The position numbers and the translations under genes are program-made. Below the pieces are notes generated by a model. The model worked only from the letters and a program-made list of their open reading frames with translations. It searched no databases and was not told where the DNA came from. Shown here piece by piece: positions 8,449 to 17,656 of a stretch of 64,000 bases of DNA. Position 1 is the stretch's first letter. The number at the start of each line of letters is the position of its first letter. The stretch is from Paenibacillus solanacearum (GTDB taxonomy: Bacteria; Bacillota; Bacilli; Paenibacillales; NBRC-103111): NCBI RefSeq assembly GCF_910593845.1, contig NZ_CAJVAS010000002.1, forward strand, positions 243,398 to 307,397, in the 5' to 3' direction.

Positions 8449-9462
8449 TTATTTTCCTCCTGCAATCGTTTTGACGGAATCCCGGATCACGAGCTCCGTG
8501 TGGAAGTAAACCGTTGATTTCTCGACTTGTTTTTTCTCGATGAAAGACAGCAGCTTCTCCGCCCCGACCCGGCTGATCTCCTCGATCGGCCTGCGGACCG
8601 TTGTGAGCGCCGGCGTCATAAAGGACGAAAACAAATGATCGTCGAAGCCGACCACCGACAAGTCGTCCGGCACGCGGAGTCCCCGCTCGGTAACGGCCTT
8701 GATCGCGCCGAGCGCCATGTCGTCGTTGGAGCAAAATACCGCGGTGGGACGCTCCGCCAGGTCCAGCAGCCGGCTCATGCCCGCATAGCCGCTCTCCAGG
8801 TCGTAATTGCCGGGCACGATCCACTCGCTGCGCAAGGGCACGCCGTGCTTCTCCAGCGCTTCACGGTAGCCGTCCCGGCGGGCCTGCGTCGATTTGAACC
8901 CTTGCTTGCCTTCGATGATGGCAATGCGCCGGTGGCCCTTCTCGATCAAATGCTCCGCGGCACGGTAAGCGCCGCTCTGATCGTCCGGCACCAGATTCAT
9001 CACCTCGACCTTATCGATCGGCCGGTTGAGCACGACGAGCGGAATTTCCTTGTCTGCGGCGTATTCGATAAAGGATTGGTCGCTTGCGCTTTGGCTCATG
9101 ACGATGAGGCCGTCAAAGCTTTTCCGATTCACGTTATGATAGCTCTTGTAATCGTCGATCCCGCGCACGATTAAGTTGAATTGGTCCTTGATGACATCGT
9201 TGACGCCCTTGACCGCTTCGTATAAAAAGCCCGAGGAGGTACCCGTATGCAGCGTCGAAAAAAATAGCCCCAGATTGTACGACCGGTCCAGAACCAAACT
9301 TCTTGCGCTGTAATTAGGCGTATAGTTCAGGCTGCCCGCAATCGACTTGATTCGTTCCTTTGTTTCCGGATTGATGAGCGGACTGTCGTTAAGCGCCCGG
9401 GAAACGGTCGTATGCGAGACACCGGCCAGTTTCGCGATGTCCTTAATTGTAACGCTGCTCAT
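8449..9462 (-). CDS. LacI-family transcriptional regulator
   Basis: A 337-aa regulator with an N-terminal helix-turn-helix ([20 protein letters not shown], residues 5-24), the hinge helix region NYSARSLV, and a periplasmic-binding-protein-like effector domain ending with [18 protein letters not shown]. It is the first gene of the sugar-acid operon, so it probably autoregulates and controls the LarA-like, kinase and SDR genes in response to a sugar acid or its phosphate. An imperfect dyad overlaps its promoter. The effector is unknown. Confidence 0.92.
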   Translation of the reverse strand: MSSVTIKDIAKLAGVSHTTVSRALNDSPLINPETKERIKSIAGSLNYTPNYSARSLVLDRSYNLGLFFSTLHTGTSSGFLYEAVKGVNDVIKDQFNLIVRGIDDYKSYHNVNRKSFDGLIVMSQSASDQSFIEYAADKEIPLVVLNRPIDKVEVMNLVPDDQSGAYRAAEHLIEKGHRRIAIIEGKQGFKSTQARRDGYREALEKHGVPLRSEWIVPGNYDLESGYAGMSRLLDLAERPTAVFCSNDDMALGAIKAVTERGLRVPDDLSVVGFDDHLFSSFMTPALTTVRRPIEEISRVGAEKLLSFIEKKQVEKSTVYFHTELVIRDSVKTIAGGK

Positions 9463-9487
9463 CCTTACCTACCACCCTCTAACAGTC

Positions 9488-9517
9488 ATCATAGCATAGT
9501 GTTGCACACGTTAACAA
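9488..9517 (-). promoter_or_regulatory. Promoter with overlapping candidate LacI-type operator
   Basis: On the minus strand TTGTTA (9517-9512), an 18-nt spacer and TATGAT (9493-9488) form a good sigma-A promoter 26 nt from the lacI-type start. TGTT...AACA (9500-9516) forms an imperfect 17-nt dyad that overlaps the -35 and spacer, where a LacI repressor would block transcription. The dyad interior is not symmetric, so the operator is tentative. Confidence 0.5.
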
Positions 9518-9587
9518 TGCTCTTTTCTTGCCCATTATAACGAAATATTAACCTTTTTTGCGACAAAAAGCGAGTCCGCCGCAAACC

Positions 9588-9622
9588 AAAAGAAAAACGG
9601 CCTGTGAACGATTCACAGACCG
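9588..9622 (-). terminator. Rho-independent terminator of the 198-aa gene
   Basis: CTGTGAA/TTCACAG with a 3-nt loop plus an outer CGG/CCG clamp (9598-9622). It is followed on the minus strand by TTTTTCTTTT (9597-9588). Confidence 0.8.
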
Positions 9623-9651
9623 CTTATTTACAGGGCCATGCCCGAATGCCC

Positions 9652-10248
9652 TTACATTTCAAGCAATAGCATTTCATGCCGCAACTCCCTCAGCTTTTCT
9701 TTGCACTTTTGCACAGTCGCCAGGTCGCCGGATTGAATGGCTTCGTGCAGCGTAGCCAGCTCGTAATCAAGCTCCAGCCGCAATACCGGAATGCGTTCAT
9801 CCGGCCGTTTGGAGCGGAAAGCCTGCATCATTTCTTCCACGGTCACCACCGGTTCCTTCTGAAACAAAACTTTATGCTCAACGCCAGAAATTTCAACCAT
9901 CCGAATGATTTCCCCGAACATGATATTTTCGATCAAAATTTGCCGGTCCTTGAACCGCTTCACGACGGCGTGACCGCGCGTATCGCCGATCATTTTTTCC
10001 ATCAGCTCCGCCAATTTCTCATCTTTGAAGGAATAATTGCCCACGATTTTGTACCGTTCGCCGATGCGTTGAAATTTCAGCTTCACCAGCTTCCTGCCCG
10101 TGCGGATCGATACGATGAATTGCTGGTCGTTCTCGTTCCAGTACAGCGAATACCCTTCTTGAATGAGCGTTTTGATGAAGTTACGGATTAGCCGACGGTC
10201 AAATCGTAACTCAAGGTTGCAATATTCCACTTCATGACTTTTACTCAC
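9652..10248 (-). CDS. Conserved hypothetical protein (198 aa)
   Basis: A soluble, charged 198-aa protein that I do not recognise. It contains RRLIRNFIKTLIQEGYSLYW, an Arg/Lys-rich beta-like region (GRKLVKLKFQRIGERYKIVG) and a C-terminal helical segment with LATLHEAIQSGD. There is no signal peptide, membrane segment or metal motif. The GTG start at 10248 is chosen for GAGGAGGGG upstream; a longer version reaching 10335 lacks an SD. It is monocistronic, with its own terminator, between the sugar-acid and polysaccharide loci. Confidence 0.6.
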   Translation of the reverse strand: MSKSHEVEYCNLELRFDRRLIRNFIKTLIQEGYSLYWNENDQQFIVSIRTGRKLVKLKFQRIGERYKIVGNYSFKDEKLAELMEKMIGDTRGHAVVKRFKDRQILIENIMFGEIIRMVEISGVEHKVLFQKEPVVTVEEMMQAFRSKRPDERIPVLRLELDYELATLHEAIQSGDLATVQKCKEKLRELRHEMLLLEM

Positions 10249-10621
10249 GGCAATCCCCTCCTCATATTTCAAAAAACGGGCATCGGACTCGCAGCGACTT
10301 GAATTTCTTATCTTGTGGCGTGCGGCGCTCCGCAAAAGGCAAGCTCGCGGAGGACCGGACTTCGAAATGCCCTCAGCCCCTTTGATAGAATTTTCAGACT
10401 ATTCGCATTTCTTGATTCTATCTTATTATGATTCATATGTTTTAGCAACTTGGTTATTGTCTTTTTTTACTCGATTTCGAACCTATTTTTATGGCGGCAT
10501 GGTTCCTTTTCCTGCGCTTTCCAGAGGGGAGGCTCTGGGCGGAACAGACGGAACGCCAAATAACCCGCAGCTCCATAAAGGAACCGCGGGCTTCATTCGC
10601 CATCTAAGACGCCTAAACCGC
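10249..10621. other. Intergenic region between the 198-aa gene and the lyase operon
   Basis: This is 373 nt without a gene. The part nearest 10249 should hold the promoter and leader of the 198-aa gene; the middle is AT-rich and no clear -35/-10 pair stood out. The right end holds the 3' hairpins of the lyase operon. Confidence 0.5.
10564..10590 (-). terminator. Likely terminator of the polysaccharide-utilisation operon
   Basis: On the minus strand CCCGCGGTTCC pairs with GGAGCTGCGGG over 11 positions (two G-T pairs) around a 5-nt loop. It is followed by the weak T-stretch TTATTTGG, about 30 nt after the last lyase stop codon. Confidence 0.5.
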
Positions 10622-12931
10622 TTAATAGGCGTTCGGGACGTCCACCTTGCGCGTGTTGCCGTCCAGCGTGAAATAAATGTTCACGCCGTGTCCTTGATCG
10701 TCCATGAAGAACGAAACATACTTCGGCTCGCCCTTCTTGACCGGGACGAGCAGCGTGGCGATCCGGTGGTTGCGGGCCTCGCCCGTCGTCGCCTTCAGGT
10801 GCCAATGAACCGGCAGCCCTTCGATCTCGCTCATGTCCACATCCGTGAACTCGTGATGCTGCGACAGCGCGAGCTCCCCGGACGAGCAGTACACGAACCG
10901 GCCATCCAGCTCCGCCTTCGCCCCCTGCACTTTGAACGACGCTCCGTTCAGCTTCATCTCGTGCAGCGTCTGGAACAGCCAGTCGACGCGGGCCGGCTGC
11001 GCCAAGTCGATATGATCGACAACGACGACGTACGCGTTATCCATGAAGTACAGCTCGCGCACGTACCGCTCCAGATAAGGCACATTCTCCTTGTAGGCGG
11101 CGGTCGCGTCGCTGCGGCTATAGCCATATCCGTCCCGCTGCTCGGCGATTTCAACGGTGCCCGTCGCTGCCATGTTCAACACCTTGTTCGTGCCTGCATA
11201 CTGCCCTTGTCCGTCGATCAATATATTGTTCGTGCTTCGCGTCTGCTTGCGCCAGTTCATATGCATCGTGCTGCCAAACGCGACGTAATGCCCGCTCTCG
11301 ATCGCCAGCGGTTCACCGTAAGCATGCAGCAGGAAGCCGTTCTGATCGCCGTGGCTGTGGCTGACGGAGCCGTATTTGCTGCTCTTCGTCAGCAGCATAA
11401 TATGACGCTCCGGATCGGCCATATTCGCGTGGAAGGCGACCCAGCCGACGTCGCGGAACCATTTGACCGGTTCGATCTTGCCGTTGTCCGGCACGACCGG
11501 GGCGACGATCGGGTAATCGTTGCGGTACACCATCTCGTCGAAGCGGAAATCCCACCAGCCGTAATTGTAGAACTTCATTTCCGAATCGGTGTCGATTTCC
11601 TTCACCCGCTCGTAATACCACTGGTACAGCCCGCTGCCTGTCACTCCGGCGAACTGGCGCACGTTGAATCCGGTCTTCAGGCTGACCGGATCGCCGAGCG
11701 TCGACTGGTCGCCAAAGCTGGCCCGCAGCGTGTCCGGGCTGAAGCAGTACAGCGGGAAATCCCCGGTCTTGCCGAAAAACGGACGGCGGTAAAAATCGAT
11801 CCCCGTATACTTCTTCAGCAGGTTCATCGCTTCCGTCACAAAAGCCATGCCGGTCGTCCAGTACATCGGACCTTCCGCCCAGCCGCCGTCAACGCCGCCC
11901 CACGGCGTATAAAGGGCGGCATAATATTCCAGCGTATAGTCGAGCCATTCCTGCGCCTTCGGCTCTTCTCCGAGCATCGCGATGCCGCAAGGCACCAGCA
12001 CGCTGGACAGCGAGCGCACCGCATGGCTGTCGAACGGCACTTGATGAATCTTCGAACGCTCGATGACGTGAAACGCGACTTGTCCGGTGCGGGCGATCAG
12101 CTGCTTGCGCACCGTATCGCGCTCCTCCTGCGACAGATGGCTGTACAGCCAGTCGTAGCCCCAGGCCAAGGCGCCGGCCGTGCGGAAGGCCGCCTCATCG
12201 TTGTAATCGCGCGACGTCGGGCCTTCCGGGTTCCAGCCCGCTACGTGCAGCAGCCATGTCTTGGCGCGCCCGATGAGCGCGTCGTCCTCGAGCACGACGC
12301 CGGCTACGGCGAGATGCCGGATCGCATACAGCGCTTCCTGGCAATCGATATACATTTGCCGCCACAGCTTGGCGACTTTTTTGTTATTCGGGTAAGGCTG
12401 CGGCTCCGCGATCAGCTCGCGGTCGATCCACGGCTTGACTGAGCGCTCGTAAAAGACGTCCCAGCCGGTTCCCGCCGGATCGGTCTTCACCTTTTCACGA
12501 AAGCCGTCCAGCTCGCTCGCCTGCAGCCATAGGCGCGGATGCGCCGGCGCCGCCGAGGCGTAGCGCCCTTCCCGTGCCGTCAGCGGCGTCTCCGGCAGCC
12601 CTTCGGGCACGGCAAAGCGGCGCACGCGGCTCCAGACCGTGCGGCCGGCAGGCTCGTCCGTAAGCAGCGCGTAACGCCAGTAATAGACGCCCGGCGTCAA
12701 TGCTTGCGCGGGCGTGTACAGGTTATAAGGGATCGGCTCTACCGTCGTGGTCCGCTCCTCGGAGAACTGCGCATCGCTTGAAAATTGAAGCACATAACGA
12801 TCGTTCTCCAACTGAGCGGGAATCCATGTAAACCGCGGCGGGTTCTCGATCAGCACCGTCGTTTCGTCAGGTTCGTATTGCACGGTCAATACGCCGCTTT
12901 GCGGCTCGTATAATGGTGATAGCTCGCTCAT
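10622..12931 (-). CDS. Heparinase II/III-type polysaccharide lyase (DUF4962-like N-terminus)
   Basis: A 769-aa protein whose architecture fits heparinase II and exo-type alginate lyases: an N-terminal beta domain, a helical toroid (from about residue 130), then beta-sandwich domains. Candidate catalytic residues are His in PFDSHAVRSL, Tyr in GWAEGPMYW and His in VSHSHGDQNGF. No signal peptide is visible, so it probably works inside the cell on imported oligosaccharides. It is the last gene of the operon, 17 nt after the second lyase, with GAGAGGGG before its ATG. The substrate class (glycosaminoglycan, alginate or another uronate polymer) cannot be decided from sequence. Confidence 0.8.
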   Translation of the reverse strand: MSELSPLYEPQSGVLTVQYEPDETTVLIENPPRFTWIPAQLENDRYVLQFSSDAQFSEERTTTVEPIPYNLYTPAQALTPGVYYWRYALLTDEPAGRTVWSRVRRFAVPEGLPETPLTAREGRYASAAPAHPRLWLQASELDGFREKVKTDPAGTGWDVFYERSVKPWIDRELIAEPQPYPNNKKVAKLWRQMYIDCQEALYAIRHLAVAGVVLEDDALIGRAKTWLLHVAGWNPEGPTSRDYNDEAAFRTAGALAWGYDWLYSHLSQEERDTVRKQLIARTGQVAFHVIERSKIHQVPFDSHAVRSLSSVLVPCGIAMLGEEPKAQEWLDYTLEYYAALYTPWGGVDGGWAEGPMYWTTGMAFVTEAMNLLKKYTGIDFYRRPFFGKTGDFPLYCFSPDTLRASFGDQSTLGDPVSLKTGFNVRQFAGVTGSGLYQWYYERVKEIDTDSEMKFYNYGWWDFRFDEMVYRNDYPIVAPVVPDNGKIEPVKWFRDVGWVAFHANMADPERHIMLLTKSSKYGSVSHSHGDQNGFLLHAYGEPLAIESGHYVAFGSTMHMNWRKQTRSTNNILIDGQGQYAGTNKVLNMAATGTVEIAEQRDGYGYSRSDATAAYKENVPYLERYVRELYFMDNAYVVVVDHIDLAQPARVDWLFQTLHEMKLNGASFKVQGAKAELDGRFVYCSSGELALSQHHEFTDVDMSEIEGLPVHWHLKATTGEARNHRIATLLVPVKKGEPKYVSFFMDDQGHGVNIYFTLDGNTRKVDVPNAY

Positions 12932-12948
12932 TGTCCGTCCCCTCTCCC

Positions 12949-14994
12949 TTATCCGATCGTCAAACCATGTTCCTCATTAAGCTTGCAGGCGGTCGTCTCG
13001 GAGCCGCAGGTCACGCGCAGCTCATTGTCTCCATGCATCGCGACCTGGACAGGTCCCTTCGCGCTGTAGACATGGACGAATCGGCAGCGTTCCCCCATCT
13101 GCCGATGGAGCAGCGCCGTTAACGGTGCGCTCGGGTCGACCGTCGTGCCAGGCGTGCGCACGGACAGCGCCTCCTGCTCCGGCAGCAGCAGCGCCGTATG
13201 ATACAGCTTCGAGCCGTCCTGCAGCGAATACGCGAACGACAACGGCTGCGCCATTCCCGATTCGCCAGATGCCGCATAGCGGCCCACAATCGGCAGCTCC
13301 CGCTGCGTCTTATCGATCTGCAGCGAATAGGCTTCCGGCGCTGCACCGGCCGAATACGGCGGCGCATGCACCGGCTCCGACACCGGATGCATCCACCATT
13401 CGACGGAAGCGGTCCGGTCCAGACGCACCTCGAATACGTCGAGCAGCCAGTTCTCCGTCAGCAGCAGGCGCCGGTCCAGGAGGCAGCCGGGATACGCGGC
13501 ATCGGACTGCAGCCACACCGATGTCGCCGCCGCCGATTCCGCGAACGCGACGCAGCGGCCTGTGTGCTCGGCCTGCGACGTCCCGTCCACCGAAACCGTG
13601 TTGTGACTGGCGGTCTCGGCATACCATTGCTTACGCAGCGTCGAGCCGTAAGGCACCATCCCGAAGTCCGGCGTCCAGGCGCCGCTCTTGTGCATCACGG
13701 ATACGTGCAGCTTGTCGTAGTGGCCATGCGAACCGCCGTGCGGTCCGAAATCGGCGAGAAACGAGAGTGTATTCCCCGCATGACGGCCGACGACAAAGCC
13801 GGAGGCAGGCAGCAGACATGAACCCCGCTTCTCCCCCTCGCGGATCGTCGATGACGAAACCGCGTGGCTGTCCTCGCCATACAGCAGCGCCTCCAGCTCG
13901 TTTCGTTCTCCCGTCTCGCTTCCCATCTGTCTATACGCTTCCGACAGCAGTGGAATCCATTCGCTTTTCCGGTAGCGCGCCAGGCCGATCTCCATAATTT
14001 CCGCGATTTCTCTGGCATACGGCACGCGCTGCATTGGTCCGTCATGCAAGGCGGGAAGCACGCCCGTATCGTCCGCAAGCGCCGCCAAGACGTCGAACAT
14101 GCCGACCATCGACTGGCCCTCGCTCCCCTGCTCGGAATACAGGTCGACGCCGAACCGTTCGGCCATTTCGGCGGCAATCAAATACGCCCGCAGCACGAAT
14201 ATATGATAATAACCCGAGCCTTCGAATTCCAGTTGATCCGGCTTGACGCCGATCGACAGATGATGCTTCCAGCCGCCTTCGCCTTCAATCAGCCCGAGAA
14301 GCGCCTCGCGATTGCCCTGAACGGCGTAGACGCATGATAACGAAGCGTTCAGCCACGCCGTATAATTGTTCTCCGGATTTTTCCGCTCGTGAATGAGGAT
14401 ATGACGATATTCCGTCATGCTCGATTCAAGCATCGATACGAACAGGTCGAGCGCCGAGCGTTCGTCGGCAGTAAAGCTGACGCCCTCATCCTGCAAAAGC
14501 AAGTAAGCGCGAAGCAGTGTCGTCGACCAGATCGCTTCCGTCAGCGCCTGATGGAACGCTTTCCCCTTGAGCATCCACGGCTGCGCGTCCGGGTGCACCG
14601 GATAACGCGGGAACTGGCGTGCGTATGCGACGAGCAGCCGCTTGGCCAGCTCCGCATACGACGGCTCTCGCAAGCCGGCGTATACGGCCGCCGACTGCAG
14701 TGCAGCCCGGGCCAATGACTGGTGCTTGAATACGAGCCACGCTCCCCGGTATATTTCCTCATCGATCCGGCAGCCGTGCGGACATACGAAGGTATGCGCA
14801 TCCGGCTCCAGCGGATCGAACAGCAGCTCCGCATGATGAACCGGGCATACATATTGATGCCACCAGCCCCCGGGCTCCTCCGGTATCGTCAGGCTATCTG
14901 CCTCGATCATCCGGTCAAGCTCGTCTTTCATCCGAAGCAGCACCTTGTCCACCCATGCCGACATGTTCCGTTTCTCCCCGATCGCCATGCTCAT
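12949..14994 (-). CDS. Heparinase II/III-family lyase
   Basis: A 681-aa second lyase of the same superfamily but a different subfamily. The N-terminal part carries YVCPVHHAE and FVCPHGCRIDEE, a Cys/His pattern that could bind metal, followed by YRGAWL. A helical domain contains NNYTAWLNASLS and the Tyr-bearing FEGSGYYH; the heparinase II/III domain shows GPHGGSHGHYDKLHVSV. There is no signal peptide. Its ATG overlaps the SDR stop by 4 nt (ATGA), so the two are translationally coupled. Two different cytoplasmic lyases suggest stepwise breakdown of an imported uronic-acid oligosaccharide. Confidence 0.78.
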   Translation of the reverse strand: MSMAIGEKRNMSAWVDKVLLRMKDELDRMIEADSLTIPEEPGGWWHQYVCPVHHAELLFDPLEPDAHTFVCPHGCRIDEEIYRGAWLVFKHQSLARAALQSAAVYAGLREPSYAELAKRLLVAYARQFPRYPVHPDAQPWMLKGKAFHQALTEAIWSTTLLRAYLLLQDEGVSFTADERSALDLFVSMLESSMTEYRHILIHERKNPENNYTAWLNASLSCVYAVQGNREALLGLIEGEGGWKHHLSIGVKPDQLEFEGSGYYHIFVLRAYLIAAEMAERFGVDLYSEQGSEGQSMVGMFDVLAALADDTGVLPALHDGPMQRVPYAREIAEIMEIGLARYRKSEWIPLLSEAYRQMGSETGERNELEALLYGEDSHAVSSSTIREGEKRGSCLLPASGFVVGRHAGNTLSFLADFGPHGGSHGHYDKLHVSVMHKSGAWTPDFGMVPYGSTLRKQWYAETASHNTVSVDGTSQAEHTGRCVAFAESAAATSVWLQSDAAYPGCLLDRRLLLTENWLLDVFEVRLDRTASVEWWMHPVSEPVHAPPYSAGAAPEAYSLQIDKTQRELPIVGRYAASGESGMAQPLSFAYSLQDGSKLYHTALLLPEQEALSVRTPGTTVDPSAPLTALLHRQMGERCRFVHVYSAKGPVQVAMHGDNELRVTCGSETTACKLNEEHGLTIG

Positions 14995-15758
14995 CTCATC
15001 ATCATCCCGCCGTTAATTTCTAGCGTTTCCCCGGTTACGTACGCCGCCAAATCCGAAGCCAAGTACAGTACCGCCCCGGCCACATCCTCCGGCGTGCCTT
15101 CCCGCTGCAGCGGAATGCCGCCGATCGTCGCCTGCCGCGCGGCGTCGGACGTAAACGTCGCATGGAACATCGTACTGCCGATAAAGCCCGGCGAAACAAT
15201 GTTCACGGTAATGCCGCTAGCCGCAAGCTCCTTGGCCAGCCCTTTGGAGTAGGCCGATACGGCCGCCTTGCTCGCCGCATAAATACTCGCGCCGGGACCG
15301 CCGCCATTTTGCGCCGCGACCGAAGACATATTGATGATGCGTCCCGCTCCTTTGGCTTTCATACCGCCGATCACGCGTTTACACAGGAACACCGTGCTTT
15401 TCAGGTTAACGTCCATCACCTGCGCGTAATGCTCCTCCGTCATCTCGCTGTTCGGCAGACGGCGAATCATATGGCCGGCATTGTTCACCAGAATGTCGAC
15501 CGTACCGCCGAGCGCGCGCTCCACTTCGTCAACCAGCCGTTCGATTTGCGCCGGATCAGTGACGTCGGCTTGCACGAGCACCGCTTCGCCGCCGGCATCG
15601 CGAATGGCCGCAACCGTTTCTTCCCCTTGCGCTACGTTGCGTAGGCAGTTCACGCCTACCTTCGCTCCATGCGCCGCAAGCGCGATCGCGATCCCGCGGC
15701 CGATCCCTGCGTTCGAGCCCGTAACCAGTGCAATTTTCCCCGTAAAATCGATATTCAT
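14991..15758 (-). CDS. SDR-family oxidoreductase of the lyase operon
   Basis: A 255-aa classical short-chain dehydrogenase with the cofactor motif TGSNAGIGRGIA, NNAGH, catalytic NMSSVAAQ and YAASK, and PGFIGS after the active site. The Asn at the end of the second beta strand (GVNCLRN) leaves NAD versus NADP open. Between a sensor kinase and two uronate lyases, a reductase for the unsaturated uronate product (as KduD or DEH reductases do in other pathways) is a reasonable inference. GGGAGG precedes the ATG. Confidence 0.8.
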   Translation of the reverse strand: MNIDFTGKIALVTGSNAGIGRGIAIALAAHGAKVGVNCLRNVAQGEETVAAIRDAGGEAVLVQADVTDPAQIERLVDEVERALGGTVDILVNNAGHMIRRLPNSEMTEEHYAQVMDVNLKSTVFLCKRVIGGMKAKGAGRIINMSSVAAQNGGGPGASIYAASKAAVSAYSKGLAKELAASGITVNIVSPGFIGSTMFHATFTSDAARQATIGGIPLQREGTPEDVAGAVLYLASDLAAYVTGETLEINGGMMMR

Positions 15759-15793
15759 TGTGTATGTCCTCCCAGATTTGAAAAATGTACTTG

Positions 15794-17656
15794 CTATTCC
15801 TTCGAGCGAAGCGCGGGTCTGACCGTTTCCGGCATACTCATCGTGATGCGGGTTCCCCCGCCCTGCTCGCTTTCAATCCTCAGTCCGTATTGCTCGCCGA
15901 ATACCATCTGGATGCGCCGGTGCACGTTCATCAGCCCGATGCCGCCGGTTCGTTTCTGCCCGCCGGACGTTTCCTGCTCGGCCAGCCGATTCAGCTCGAG
16001 CCGCCGGCGCAGCTCCGCCAGCCGCTCCGGACGGATGCCCTCGCCGTTATCCTCGACGATCACCAGAAACAGGCCGCCTTCCTTGCGAGCATCGATGCGG
16101 ATATAATGATGCGGTTCGATGCCGCTCCAGAACGCATGCTGAAAAATATTTTCGATCAGCGGCTGCAGTGTGAGCCGCACCATCTTTTCAAGCAGCAAAC
16201 TTGGCGGTATGACGACGTCAATCTCAAACGGCCGGCCGATACGGTGCTCGAGAATGATCATGTAGTTGCGCACATGATTCAGCTCGTTGGCGACTGTAAT
16301 TTCCTCCAGATTCGTCTGAATCGAATAGCGCAGCATGAACGCCATCGCTTCGACCATCTCCGTAATTTCGCTGGAATCCTGCACAATGGCGTAGCAGTTG
16401 ATCGTCTCGAGCGTGTTGTACAAAAAGTGCGGGTTGATTTGCAGCTGCAGCGACTGAAATTCCGCTTGCTGCCGCTCCAGCTCCGCTTGGCCGAGCTCCA
16501 GCGCGTTTTTTTGCTGCTGCAGCTCCGCTTCGTACACCTTCTCGATCATCTCTGACAGCCGCGTCACCATCACGTTGTAGCTGTGAATGAGATCGCCGAT
16601 TTCGTCGCTTCGGCCCTTCCCGTCGATGTGCTGCCAGTTCCCCTTCTCTGTCTCGCGCATACTTTCCTTCAAATCGCGGATCGGCGCGACGATGGATCGA
16701 CCGAAGCGGGAAGCAAGCCACAGGGCGACGCCCAGCGTAAGGAGACCGACCGCCAGCGTCGTCGTCCGGATGACGGAAACGGGACGGCGCAGCTCGCTCA
16801 TCGGCATGGAAGCGACGAGATTCCAATCGGAGTAGCCCGACTTGCGGGAGACGAACATCCGTTCTTCGCCGTTGTACGATTCGATCAGCGGCCCGCCGCC
16901 GCTGGCCAATATGCGTTCGGCAAGCGACGGATCGAGCTTTTGCTCCTTCATTCCTATATTCGGGTGATAAATGTAATTCCCTTCGTTATCCACGATAAAA
17001 AAATAACCGTTTCTTCCCACATTGACGCGGTCCCAAATTTTGGCCAGTTCCGACAGCTTGAACTCGATCGCCACGACGCCTTGAAAAACATCGCTGTACT
17101 GCGAGCCGCGCACTTTGCGCGCCATCGTCGCCACTGAGCCTTCGTCTTCCTTCCGGATGCTCATCGTCAGCAGCTTGATCTCGCCCTTCTCCGGCGTCGA
17201 CCGCATCAAATAATCGAATTTCTTGTTGATCAGCGCCGGGTCGAGAAACAGCAAATTTTGATTGTCATAAATGACGGACCTTCCATGCCGCCCGACGACG
17301 TATACCATGTTCAGCTGCCTGTAGATCGTTGTAATGGACGTAACCGATTCCCGGGCGAACTTCTTGATCAGCTCCGAATAGTAGTAATAATCGTAAGCGT
17401 CGTTCGGATCGATATCCAGGAAGGCGCGTACATCGGAGTTGGAGGAAAACGAGTTGCTGTACAGCTCGTACGTCTGCAAGTACGAATCGGTCTGGTACGC
17501 GGCGCTGTCGATCATCTGGTCCATGTATTGCAGAACTTGCCGATCGAGCGCCCGCGACGACTGTACATACGTGAACACGCCTACCGTGGACAGCGAAATG
17601 ACGATAACGATCAGAAAGTAGCGGTAAATTTGCTGCGACAGCGTCCTGGTTTTCAT
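15794..17656 (-). CDS. Membrane sensor histidine kinase (YesM type)
   Basis: A 620-aa two-component sensor. A first transmembrane helix (about 11-30) and a second (about 300-318) bracket a ~270-residue extracellular sensing domain. HAMP follows, then a coiled-coil linker and the His_kinase domain with QINPHFLYNTLETIN (His is the phosphorylation site), and an HATPase_c domain with LQPLIENIFQHAF and DNGEGI. YesM-type kinases pair with AraC-type regulators to sense carbohydrates outside the cell. Its ATG overlaps the regulator stop codon (TAATG). It probably controls the ABC transporter and lyases. Confidence 0.92.
   Translation of the reverse strand: MKTRTLSQQIYRYFLIVIVISLSTVGVFTYVQSSRALDRQVLQYMDQMIDSAAYQTDSYLQTYELYSNSFSSNSDVRAFLDIDPNDAYDYYYYSELIKKFARESVTSITTIYRQLNMVYVVGRHGRSVIYDNQNLLFLDPALINKKFDYLMRSTPEKGEIKLLTMSIRKEDEGSVATMARKVRGSQYSDVFQGVVAIEFKLSELAKIWDRVNVGRNGYFFIVDNEGNYIYHPNIGMKEQKLDPSLAERILASGGGPLIESYNGEERMFVSRKSGYSDWNLVASMPMSELRRPVSVIRTTTLAVGLLTLGVALWLASRFGRSIVAPIRDLKESMRETEKGNWQHIDGKGRSDEIGDLIHSYNVMVTRLSEMIEKVYEAELQQQKNALELGQAELERQQAEFQSLQLQINPHFLYNTLETINCYAIVQDSSEITEMVEAMAFMLRYSIQTNLEEITVANELNHVRNYMIILEHRIGRPFEIDVVIPPSLLLEKMVRLTLQPLIENIFQHAFWSGIEPHHYIRIDARKEGGLFLVIVEDNGEGIRPERLAELRRRLELNRLAEQETSGGQKRTGGIGLMNVHRRIQMVFGEQYGLRIESEQGGGTRITMSMPETVRPALRSKE

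Noticed and set aside
8447..8824. N-terminal extension of the LarA-like protein into the LacI gene
   Set aside because: A strong SD sits directly before the internal ATG at 8446, and the extension overlaps lacI out of frame.
10313..12442. 709-codon plus-strand frame opposite the first lyase
   Set aside because: Shadow of the lyase; composition is typical of GC-rich antisense frames.
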